From the NCBI GenBank assembly GCA_001803565.1, contig MHDQ01000151.1:1-15238 (forward strand): a stretch of 15,238 nt of DNA. The letters are read 5' to 3'. The notes under the pieces were generated by a model that saw nothing but the letters and a program-made list of their open reading frames with translations, did no database searches and was not told the origin of the DNA. The position numbers were made by a program, and so were the translations under genes. This document shows positions 1-5,915 of the stretch, one piece after another. Source of the stretch: Nitrospinae bacterium RIFCSPLOWO2_12_FULL_45_22. GTDB lineage: Bacteria; 2-12-FULL-45-22. Every line of letters begins with the position of its first letter. Position 1 is the first letter of the stretch.

Positions 1-68
1 TTCAAGAAAAACTCGACGAGCAACTTGAAACTCCCCCAACGAACCAAACAATCGAAAGGCCATTTTGA
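1..68 (+). CDS. 3' end of an unidentified upstream gene (partial)
   Basis: Reading from base 3, the frame is open for 21 codons from the window edge to a TGA at 66-68. The last residues read EKLDEQLETPPTNQTIERPF, a hydrophilic tail. The stop lies one base before the ATG of the methyltransferase gene, the tight spacing expected of two co-transcribed genes. The fragment is too short to identify. A restriction enzyme or another modification-linked gene would be a natural partner for a methyltransferase, but nothing here shows that. The methyltransferase frame is also open upstream of its ATG, so this could be a chance open frame. Confidence 0.35.
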   Translation, partial: QEKLDEQLETPPTNQTIERPF

Positions 69-69
69 C

Positions 70-1059
70 ATGTCTACACATAGACAAATATCGTTATTTG
101 CAGAATTATCTGAGGAAATAGAAATACCGAAGCCGGTGAATGTAGCATCTGTCCCCCAGCGAAGTCCCTTCCGATATCCTGGTGGGAAGACATGGTTTGT
201 GCCAACATTTAGACAGTGGATGGCGCGTATGAATCCAAAGCCACGTATCCTGGTCGAACCCTTCGTGGGAGGGGGGATAATCAGCCTTACGGCTCTCTTT
301 GAGAATCTGGTTGAAAAGGCAGTCATGGTCGAATTAGATGACGAAATTGCTACTGTCTGGGAATCCGTTGTCAATGGGGATGCCGAATGGTTGGCCAATC
401 GAATCCTTACTTTCAACCTAAGTAAGGAAGCCGTCTTACAGGAGATCAAGAAAAACCCGAACACTAAGAGAGAGAAAGCGTTTCAGACGATTCTGAAGAA
501 TAGGACTTTGCATGGAGGAATACTCGCCGAAGGCTCACGATTTATCAAATATGGAGAGAGTGGGAAAGGAATTCGTTCTCGCTGGTACCCCGGGACTCTC
601 GCCAAAAGGCTTGTAAACCTAAATCATGTTGTGAACAGAATTGATTTCCGATGCGACGATGGATTGAAAGTAATGATGGAATTTTCTGCTACTGAAGAAG
701 TGGTCTACTTCATAGATCCTCCATACACTGCTGGCGGAAAGAAGGCTGGCAAGCGTCTATACAAACACTATGATCTCGACCATGAGGGCTTGTTTACGGT
801 GTGCGAGTCACTAAAGGGTGATTTCCTCATGACGTATGATCATGCAGAAGAAGTGAAGGAAATGGCACGCAGGCATGGATTTCAAATGTGCCTGATTCCT
901 ATGACGAATACTCATCACACGACACTGAAGGAATTAGTCATTGGTAGGGATTTGTCATGGATGGACAGATTTCCCGCAGTGCATGAGCCTGAAGCTAACT
1001 ATCGGGTCAAGAAGAAAAAGGAGAAACGTCCTAACAAAGGGGTGGAGCGGATGCGCTAA
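70..1059 (+). CDS. DNA adenine N6-methyltransferase, D12 (Dam-like) class
   Basis: This protein transfers a methyl group from S-adenosylmethionine to N6 of adenine in a specific DNA site. Seen in the 329-aa product: the AdoMet-binding RYPGGK motif at about residues 35-40, EPFVGGG at about 63-69, and the catalytic DPPY motif at about 216-219, followed by the family's typical C-terminal half with MTNTHHTTLKELVIG. The ATG at 70 is preferred because AAAGG lies about 10 bases upstream; a TTG at 25 in the same frame would add 15 unconserved residues. The stop codon lies inside an attC-like stem-loop (1029-1089), suggesting that the gene is or was an integron cassette. It could be an orphan or phage-type methylase, or half of a restriction-modification system extending left of the window. 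The family call is firm; the target site cannot be read. Confidence 0.93.
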   Translation: MSTHRQISLFAELSEEIEIPKPVNVASVPQRSPFRYPGGKTWFVPTFRQWMARMNPKPRILVEPFVGGGIISLTALFENLVEKAVMVELDDEIATVWESVVNGDAEWLANRILTFNLSKEAVLQEIKKNPNTKREKAFQTILKNRTLHGGILAEGSRFIKYGESGKGIRSRWYPGTLAKRLVNLNHVVNRIDFRCDDGLKVMMEFSATEEVVYFIDPPYTAGGKKAGKRLYKHYDLDHEGLFTVCESLKGDFLMTYDHAEEVKEMARRHGFQMCLIPMTNTHHTTLKELVIGRDLSWMDRFPAVHEPEANYRVKKKKEKRPNKGVERMR

Positions 1060-1089
1060 TCGCGCGCCGCTCACCCCTGATCGTTCGGA
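1029..1089 (+). repeat. attC-like integron recombination site overlapping the methyltransferase stop
   Basis: A 61-bp imperfect palindrome. Outer arms TCCTAAC (1029-1035) and GTTCGGA (1083-1089) are complementary at 6 of 7 positions. Inner arms GGGGTGGAGCGG (1039-1050) and CCGCTCACCCC (1067-1077) pair fully except for one bulged G, and a small GCGC/GCGC helix sits in the loop. Two paired boxes, unpaired spacers, one extrahelical base, about 60 bp of length and overlap with the cassette stop codon are the usual attC layout. The right box departs from the GTTRRRY consensus, because position 4 is C. No T-run follows, so it is not an intrinsic terminator. No integrase gene is in the window. Confidence 0.5.
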
Positions 1090-1095
1090 GAAAAA

Positions 1096-1343
1096 ATGGT
1101 TTTGACTCGACCCCCGAGTCGAACCCGATACCTTAGGCCGAGAAAGGAGGGAGCATTATGAGATTTAAAAGTTCCCAAATTTCTCATCTGTTGTATCGTG
1201 TTTCGAGAGCTATGGGCTCAACCCTAGCTCGAATTTATAGGCTTTGTTGCGGAATTGAGTTCAGCGGTATCGGGGTTTCTCTGATCCCTGGAATTATTAC
1301 CTGTAACATCAGCTTTCGGGCTGGGGGGTCGGGTCAAAACCAT
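1096..1343. repeat. 248-bp segment bounded by a 20-bp inverted repeat (19/20)
   Basis: The left arm at 1096-1115 begins ATGGTTTTGACTCGACCCCC. The reverse complement of 1324-1343 is the same except for one C in place of T. The arms enclose a short reading frame with a strong ribosome-binding site. The left arm also runs into a small hairpin, GACTCG/CGAGTC (1104-1120). I see no target-site duplication and no transposase. It may be a small non-autonomous element or a structured transcript; the sequence does not decide. Confidence 0.5.
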
Positions 1344-1361
1344 TATTCAATTTTTACTTAA
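1158..1361 (+). CDS. hypothetical small protein (67 aa) inside the inverted-repeat segment
   Basis: A 67-codon frame starts at ATG 1158 and is preceded by AAAGGAGGGAG, a near-perfect ribosome-binding site 7 bases upstream. That site is the main reason to list it. The product is basic at the N-terminus, has two adjacent cysteines near residue 30 and ends in a glycine-rich tail. The last third is encoded partly by the right arm of the inverted repeat. I recognise no family with confidence. The stretch LARIYRLCCGIEF faintly resembles the N-terminal part of serine O-acetyltransferase-like proteins, so a degraded fragment is possible. It may equally be non-coding. Confidence 0.3.
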   Translation: MRFKSSQISHLLYRVSRAMGSTLARIYRLCCGIEFSGIGVSLIPGIITCNISFRAGGSGQNHYSIFT

Positions 1362-1374
1362 CTCCCAACTCAAT

Positions 1375-1403
1375 TTGATAGAAAACGATAATTCTCTGAT
1401 AAT
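1375..1403 (+). promoter_or_regulatory. Sigma70-type promoter for the DUF4160/DUF2442 pair
   Basis: TTGATA (1375-1380), a 17-base spacer, then GATAAT (1398-1403): each hexamer matches consensus at 5 of 6 positions. The expected start of transcription, about 7 bases downstream, coincides with the ATG at 1411, and there is no ribosome-binding site before that ATG. The mRNA would therefore be leaderless or nearly so. Confidence 0.55.
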
Positions 1404-1410
1404 TGATTGA

Positions 1411-1668
1411 ATGCCGACTGTTAAAAATATTCCAGGGCCATATCGTTTTTTCTTTTATAGCTTTGACTGTAATGAGCCAATGCATGTACATGCTCAGCGG
1501 GAAGGAACAGTTTGTAAGTTTTGGTTGGAACCTGTTGTGTTGAGCAAAAATCACGGCTTTACGTCAAAGGAGCTAAATACTATACGGGAAATCATTTATA
1601 ATAATAGAAACAAAATAGTGGAGGCATGGCATGAGCACTGCGGTAAAACTTCAGGAAGTAAGAATTAA
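1411..1668 (+). CDS. DUF4160 family protein
   Basis: An 85-aa protein with the family's layout: an N-terminal MPTVKNIPGPYRFFFYS, then the EPMHVH motif (residues about 22-27) and the KFWLEPV block, then GFTSKELNTI and a C-terminal helix ending in the EAWHEHCG motif. The start fits the family's usual MPT N-terminus although no ribosome-binding site precedes it; the nearby promoter predicts a leaderless transcript. Its 3' end overlaps the DUF2442 gene by 38 bases. DUF4160 and DUF2442 genes often occur as adjacent small pairs in bacterial genomes. A toxin-antitoxin-like role is a reasonable inference, but nothing in this sequence demonstrates activity. Confidence 0.85.
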   Translation: MPTVKNIPGPYRFFFYSFDCNEPMHVHAQREGTVCKFWLEPVVLSKNHGFTSKELNTIREIIYNNRNKIVEAWHEHCGKTSGSKN

Positions 1669-1927
1669 GGATATAAGTGTTACCGAGGACACAATTACTG
1701 CCTATCTTATTGATGGCCGGATAATTAGTGTTCCTCTTGCTTGGTCATGGAGATTGTCAGAGGCAACACCTGAGCAGCGTGCTAATTACGAGATTATCGG
1801 AGATGGTCAGGGCGTACATTGGCCAGATATCGATGAGGATATTAGCGCAGAAGGGATGTTATATGGTATCCCTGCTCCCAGACCTCGAAAATCTCACAAG
1901 TTAAGGTTAAAATCTAAAAAAGACTAA
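1631..1927 (+). CDS. DUF2442 family protein
   Basis: A 98-aa protein matching the DUF2442 pattern: a beta-rich N-terminus (VTEDTITAYLIDGRIISVPLAW), then the conserved RLSEATPEQRANYEIIG block and GVHWPDIDEDISAEGML, followed by a basic tail (RPRKSHKLRLKSKKD) that could bind nucleic acid. GGAGG at 1620-1624 lies 6 bases before the ATG at 1631, so this gene has its own ribosome-binding site inside the end of the DUF4160 gene. The 38-base overlap implies one mRNA and probably translational coupling. It is the likely partner, perhaps the antitoxin-like or DNA-binding member, of the DUF4160 protein. The family assignment is strong and the function unknown. Confidence 0.87.
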   Translation: MSTAVKLQEVRIKDISVTEDTITAYLIDGRIISVPLAWSWRLSEATPEQRANYEIIGDGQGVHWPDIDEDISAEGMLYGIPAPRPRKSHKLRLKSKKD

Positions 1928-1959
1928 AGTGATGATGCATAGCCAATCACTCCTCGTGC

Positions 1960-2312
1960 CAAGCAAAATCCAGGTCGAAGGGATCGGGCGGTAGCCCATG
2001 AAATTCGATAATGTTACCCAGTGGGTGAGGGCCGACACGGCCCAAGTCCCACCTGACTAAAGTTTAGCCAACAGGTCAGTAGGGAAGTCTGCGGGTAAGC
2101 CCGGTAACGGGAGTCCGAAGCCGGATGGATTAAGGGTGCAGGCTCTGAATTGAGCCCCGAAATATGTATAGTTGTGGTCATTAGGATAGCCTCTCGGAGT
2201 GGAGAGAGTGAAAGCCGACGGCAAGGAAGATGGTAAGAAGAGGCCGATAAGCAAACCCTGCTTTGAGGACAAGATAGTCCAGAGGGCGGTGGTGATGATA
2301 TTGGAGGCAATT
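1960..2312 (+). mobile_element. Decayed group II intron (ribozyme-like 5' part plus RT fragment)
   Basis: This stretch has no intact gene. Bases of roughly 1980-2190 look like structured intron RNA, rich in short complementary GC blocks such as GGGCCGACACGGCCC (2028-2042) and CCCGGTAACGGG (2100-2111). It runs into a reverse-transcriptase fragment (2190-2312). I do not find domain V or a 3' end, so it is truncated. The RT motif is the firm evidence; the ribozyme part is pattern recognition and its left boundary is uncertain. The rest of the gap (1928-1960 and 2313-2384) holds nothing I can identify. Confidence 0.55.
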
Positions 2313-2363
2313 AGCCGTAATCGGCATGCCAAAGCGGTAGAAGGATGTTACTTGAATAAGTGA
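2190..2363 (+). pseudogene. Group II intron reverse transcriptase/maturase fragment
   Basis: The frame is open from just after a TAG (2187-2189) to a TGA at 2361-2363. It reads VKADGKEDGKKRPI followed by FEDKIVQRAVVMILEAI (to 2312). This matches the N-terminal RT region of group II intron-encoded proteins, where KADGKxRPLGIP is followed by LEDKIVQRAV and a leucine-rich helix. After LEAI the similarity stops: the remaining residues, up to CYLNK, do not resemble the YE-x-F-x-D continuation. The palm domain with the YADD active site and the maturase domain are both missing, so the product cannot be functional. The repeated DGK suggests a small internal duplication or junction. Confidence 0.65.
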
Positions 2364-2384
2364 TGACCTAAGGAGAGGATATGC

Positions 2385-3614
2385 TTATTCGTACCTCAGG
2401 GCTTCGATGGGATGGAGTTTGGAGGCCCTGCGAGCCGGGTAGAGGCCAAAAAATATCCCTACGGCAGCGGCAAATAAGAAGGCCAGCAGGATAGCCGGGC
2501 CAGTAACCAGTATCGGCCACCCGAAGAAATGGCCTATTAAATAAGCTCCGCCAATACCCAACAAGAGTCCAAACAGGCCACCACTCACGCTTAATACTAC
2601 TGCCTCGATCAGGAATTGACTCAGGATATCCCGTTCCCTGGCCCCTACCGCTATACGAATACCGATCTCTTTGGTCCTTTCGGTGACTGAGACCAACATA
2701 ATATTCATAATACCTATCCCACCAACGATAAGAGAGATGGAGGCAATCGCCCCTAAAAGGAAAGACATTACCCTGGCCGATTGTTCGGCGGCCGCCATCA
2801 TTTCACTCAGGTTGCGGATAGAAAAGTCATCCTCCTGCTCCTCCCGGGAAAGGCCATGTCGTTGCCGTAATAAAGTCCTTATCTGTTCTTCTGCTTCTGC
2901 CATGCGCTCAATAGACTTGGCCTTTACCATAATATAACGGACTACACCAGGTAGCTCCTCCCGGAATAATCGCTTCATGGCGGTGGTGAGAGGCACGAGA
3001 ATAGCATCATCCTGATCCTGTCCCAGGGGGGATTGGCCCTTATATACAAGAACCCCAATTACCCGGAAGGGAACCTTATTAATGCGGATGATCTGGCCTA
3101 AAGGCTCTGAGTCGCCAAAGAGTTGCTTAACCACAGTCTGGCCCAGGAGGCAGACCTTGACTGCCCCATCCATCTCTAAACGGCTAAAGAATCTCCCTTT
3201 CACTGGTTTCCAGCCCCGAACTTCTTCATAATCCGGGGTGACACCACTGACTAAAGTACTCCAGTTCTGATTGCCATAGACCACCTGAGCCGTGCCGGGG
3301 AAGATAGGAGCGGCATATTGCGCAGCATCACACTCCTGTTCTATAGCTCTGGCATCATCGAGGGTGAGGGTTGGTTTAGAGCCAAAACCCATACGTAAAC
3401 CACCACTGGTAGTACTACCGGGGATGATAATCAACAGATTAGAGCCGATGCTGGCTATTTGTTGGGAGATAGTTTGTTGGGCACCGGTTCCTATAGCAAT
3501 CATAACAATGACAGCCGCTACGCCTATGATTACTCCTAGCATAGTCAACGAAGAGCGGGTTTTGTTAGCCAGCAGGGCCTTCGAAGCAGTCTTGATGCTA
3601 AGCACCAGGGTCAT
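2385..3614 (-). CDS. ABC transporter permease, MacB/FtsX family
   Basis: A 409-aa inner-membrane subunit of a MacAB-type tripartite exporter. Seen: a first membrane helix at about residues 22-45, a large periplasmic domain (about 50-280), then three membrane helices at about 284-307, 334-362 and 371-392. The FtsX signature ERTKEIGIRIAVGAR follows helix 2, and the usual C-terminus YPARRASKLHPIEALRYE is intact. This is the transmembrane half only; E. coli MacB carries its ATPase on the same chain, whereas here the ATPase is the adjacent gene, overlapping by 4 bases. These proteins couple ATP hydrolysis in the cytoplasm to movement of the periplasmic domain, driving export of peptides, macrolides or lipoproteins from the periplasm. 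The substrate is not readable. No outer-membrane TolC gene is nearby. Confidence 0.93.
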   Translation of the reverse strand: MTLVLSIKTASKALLANKTRSSLTMLGVIIGVAAVIVMIAIGTGAQQTISQQIASIGSNLLIIIPGSTTSGGLRMGFGSKPTLTLDDARAIEQECDAAQYAAPIFPGTAQVVYGNQNWSTLVSGVTPDYEEVRGWKPVKGRFFSRLEMDGAVKVCLLGQTVVKQLFGDSEPLGQIIRINKVPFRVIGVLVYKGQSPLGQDQDDAILVPLTTAMKRLFREELPGVVRYIMVKAKSIERMAEAEEQIRTLLRQRHGLSREEQEDDFSIRNLSEMMAAAEQSARVMSFLLGAIASISLIVGGIGIMNIMLVSVTERTKEIGIRIAVGARERDILSQFLIEAVVLSVSGGLFGLLLGIGGAYLIGHFFGWPILVTGPAILLAFLFAAAVGIFFGLYPARRASKLHPIEALRYE

Positions 3615-4309
3615 AGGGTTATCCTTTCGTCTTTCATGATCTGGCCGTCCCTAAAATATACCCGGCGTTGGCAAAAGGCAGCAATATCTGCCTCATGAGT
3701 AACCAGGACGATGGTGATTCCTTTTTCCCGGTTCAATCGCTGGAAGATTTCCATTATCTCCAGGCTGGTCTTGGAATCTAGATTACCCGTAGGTTCATCT
3801 GCCAGGATAATCTCTGGCTCATTGATCAGGGCCCGGGCAATAGCTACCCGCTGCTGCTCACCGCCGGATAATTGGGTAGGGAGATGATACTCTCTTCCTT
3901 CTAGGCCGACATTCTTTAGGCCAGCTAAGCTAATCTCTTGTCGCCTTTTTCCTGAGATAGCACCGGCATTGTAGAGCAGAGGCAGTTCAACATTTTCCAG
4001 GGCGGTAGCCCGGGGCAAGAGGTTGAAGCCCTGAAAGATAAAGCCAACATATTTGTTCCGGATATGGGCCAGTTGGTTATTGCTTAGGCTTTCTACATCA
4101 GTACCCTTAAATAGATAAGTCCCTTTAGTAGGCCGGTCCAAGCATCCCAATACATTCAACAAGCTGGATTTGCCGGAACCAGAAGCCCCTAAGATAGCGA
4201 TAAAGTCCCCCGGGGCAATACTCAAAGATATCCCCTGCAATGCCGGAATCTGTACTGTACCCCGGGTATAGCTCTTCTCCAGCCCGTGCACTTCCATTAA
4301 ATTAGGCAT
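3611..4309 (-). CDS. ABC transporter ATP-binding protein, MacB/LolD type
   Basis: A 232-aa ATPase that powers the adjacent permease. All motifs are present: Walker [10 protein letters not shown] (from residue 41), the Q-loop Gln at about 93 in IFQGFNLLP, the signature LSGGEQQ (147-153), Walker B IILADEP with catalytic Glu172, the D-loop NLD, and the switch His205 in LVTHEAD. The phrase [11 protein letters not shown] is characteristic of the MacB/LolD branch. The ATG on the minus strand is at 4309, and the stop overlaps the permease start by 4 bases (ATGA-type), so the two are translationally coupled. A palindromic element separates it from the upstream adaptor gene, but the same strand and order support one operon. 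Confidence 0.95.
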   Translation of the reverse strand: MPNLMEVHGLEKSYTRGTVQIPALQGISLSIAPGDFIAILGASGSGKSSLLNVLGCLDRPTKGTYLFKGTDVESLSNNQLAHIRNKYVGFIFQGFNLLPRATALENVELPLLYNAGAISGKRRQEISLAGLKNVGLEGREYHLPTQLSGGEQQRVAIARALINEPEIILADEPTGNLDSKTSLEIMEIFQRLNREKGITIVLVTHEADIAAFCQRRVYFRDGQIMKDERITL

Positions 4310-4361
4310 CTTAAAATTTGGGTAATTACACAGGTTTAACCGAAACAGTTTTTGCTTTCAT

Positions 4362-4496
4362 TGCAAAATTAGCAATTAACAATGCTAGGCGAGAGGCTAT
4401 GGGCAAGAGGCAATGGGAAGCAAATAAAGAATTCATAGCCCATCGCCTATTGCCCTTTTCCTCTATTATTTTGAAATGCTAATTGATAATTTTGCA
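4362..4496. repeat. 135-bp palindromic element between adaptor and ATPase genes
   Basis: Two nested imperfect inverted repeats. The outer arms are TGCAAAATTAGCAATTA (4362-4378) and the reverse complement of 4480-4496, with 16 of 17 matching. The inner arms are GGGCAAGAGGCAATGGG (4401-4417) and the reverse complement of 4439-4455, with 15 of 17 matching. The structure spans nearly all of the 207-bp gap and would form a long cruciform or RNA hairpin between two genes of one operon. It encodes nothing and resembles a small non-autonomous interspersed repeat. Confidence 0.7.
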
Positions 4497-4516
4497 TTTT
4501 GCATTGAATATACAAA

Positions 4517-5728
4517 TTAGAAGAATCTTATCCGGCCTGGCTGGGAGCGCCCCTTCTGGCCAGAACCAGAGACCTCATCTAATATGCCTATTACTACCTC
4601 TTGCCCTTCCTTCAAACTGCCCTCTTTGATCTCGGTAAAGATACCATCACTTATCCCCACCCTAACCGGCACCTGAACCAGCTCGCGATCACGATTTAAG
4701 ACCCAGAGAGAATTATTTTTACCAGGGTTTCTATTTCCCCTATTGCTTTTGTCCCCTTCGGCTAGCGATTCAGGTTGAAAGCGGAAGGCGCTGGTAGGTA
4801 CCTTCAAGATACCCTCCTTATGTGCTGTGATGAGTGAGACCGTAGCGGTCATACCCGGTTTAATCTTATATTCAGGATTTTTTACCTCCATGATCACATC
4901 ATAGGTAACGACATTCTGAATAGACCTGGGATTGTTCCGTATCTGAGAGACCGTCCCGGGAAATGTCTCGTTAGGGTAGGCATCTACATAAAAAGTGCCT
5001 TTCTGGCCCACTGCTACCTGGCCGATATCTGCCTCGTCTACATTAGCTTCAAGCTGCATCCTGGTAAGATCCTGGGCAATAGTGAATAGGATAGGGGTCT
5101 GGAAGCTGGCAGCCACGGTCTGCCCTACATCTACATGCCGTGCGATGACTATGCCATCCACCGGTGAAGGGATAGTAGTATACCGGAGATTGGTCTCTGC
5201 CAATTCCAGATTAGCTTTAGCCTGGTCTACCTGGGCCCCGGCTGACTTGAGCTGAGCCACAGCCATTTCATAGTTAGTAAGGGCAGTATCCAGCTCGTCC
5301 TCCGAGATAACTTTTCTGGCAAAAAGGGCCTGATGTCTCTTCAGGGTCCTCTGGGTATCTTTTACCCGCACCTTAGCTATCTCCAGGTTGGCCTCCGCAT
5401 TTTTTAGATTAGCCCTGGCCTGGGTGAACTGGGCCTTAAAAGGCGCTGGGTCAATTTGGGCTACTATCTGCCCTTGCTTTACCGGGGAGTTGAAATCAAC
5501 AAATATGGACTGGATACGGCCAGAGACCTGGCTACCAACCAGCACCGTAGTCAAGGGATTCAAGGTACCGGTGGCAGAAATGGTAGCGGTAATGGCGCCC
5601 CGCTCCACCCGGACAGTCTTATATTGCGTAGTCGAGGCTTTTCCTCTGAATAATAAATAACCCAGTAATATAGTTACTGCCAGGATCAGAGATAGGCTGA
5701 TAATGATCTTTGCTTTCATACTACCCAT
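4517..5728 (-). CDS. macA: MacA-type periplasmic adaptor (membrane fusion) protein
   Basis: The adaptor joins the inner-membrane ABC subunits to an outer-membrane channel. In order, numbered from the start chosen here: one N-terminal membrane anchor (about 6-27, IIISLSLILAVTILLGYLLF), a first lipoyl half-motif around GQVSGRIQSI-like residues (about 65-95), a long alanine-rich coiled-coil hairpin (about 97-185), the second lipoyl half (SPVDGIVIARHVDVGQTV), beta-barrel domains and a glycine- and basic-rich C-terminus. The start is uncertain. The frame is open to an ATG at 5791, but that ATG overlaps the predicted -10 box. The ATG at 5728 (MGSMKAK) puts the anchor at the N-terminus; one three codons later at 5719 is equally plausible. 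None has a good ribosome-binding site. A 40-residue linker rich in Asn, Gly and Arg interrupts the barrel region near DKSNRGNRNPGKNN. Confidence 0.92.
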   Translation of the reverse strand: MGSMKAKIIISLSLILAVTILLGYLLFRGKASTTQYKTVRVERGAITATISATGTLNPLTTVLVGSQVSGRIQSIFVDFNSPVKQGQIVAQIDPAPFKAQFTQARANLKNAEANLEIAKVRVKDTQRTLKRHQALFARKVISEDELDTALTNYEMAVAQLKSAGAQVDQAKANLELAETNLRYTTIPSPVDGIVIARHVDVGQTVAASFQTPILFTIAQDLTRMQLEANVDEADIGQVAVGQKGTFYVDAYPNETFPGTVSQIRNNPRSIQNVVTYDVIMEVKNPEYKIKPGMTATVSLITAHKEGILKVPTSAFRFQPESLAEGDKSNRGNRNPGKNNSLWVLNRDRELVQVPVRVGISDGIFTEIKEGSLKEGQEVVIGILDEVSGSGQKGRSQPGRIRFF

Positions 5729-5781
5729 ATAATTAGTGCTGACTTTTCCCGAACGGTACAAACATTCTTCCATATATAAAA

Positions 5782-5810
5782 ATTTTAGCATAAAAGGATT
5801 ACTTTCTTAA
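5782..5810 (-). promoter_or_regulatory. Candidate promoter of the macA-ABC operon
   Basis: Reading the minus strand: TTAAGA (5810-5805), 17 bases, then TAAAAT (5787-5782) preceded by TGC, which gives an extended -10. The predicted transcription start is near 5775, downstream of the longest possible macA start, which argues for the shorter protein. Confidence 0.45.
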
Positions 5811-5915
5811 GAGACACTAAATGATCATGAAACTCTAATGAGGGAGTGGGTTAAAGAACGAGGTTGGAGTCACTGGGCAGGGTAAGGCCCTGCGGCTATA
5901 TTTTAATCAATCTAA

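Noticed and set aside
1104-1136. Possible tRNA T-arm on the minus strand (GGGTTCGACTC)
   Set aside because: The flanking bases do not form the 5-bp T stem, and no acceptor, anticodon or D arm can be drawn around it.
1354-1554. Minus-strand frame of 66 codons opposite the DUF4160 gene
   Set aside because: It is antisense to a recognisable family protein and has no family resemblance or ribosome-binding site of its own.
2014-2332. Two overlapping minus-strand frames of about 90-98 codons in the intron relic
   Set aside because: The residue composition is low-complexity Ser/Pro/Leu and the plus strand carries the RT motif; they are shadows of structured, GC-paired sequence.
2371-2390. Strong AAGGAGAGG followed by an ATG on the plus strand
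   Set aside because: The frame runs antisense into the 3' end of the permease gene and stops after about 37 codons with no recognisable product.
5877-5893. Hairpin GCAGGG-TAAGG-CCCTGC as a terminator after macA's promoter region or the dehydrogenase gene
   Set aside because: No T-run follows on either strand, and the stem is only 6 bp.
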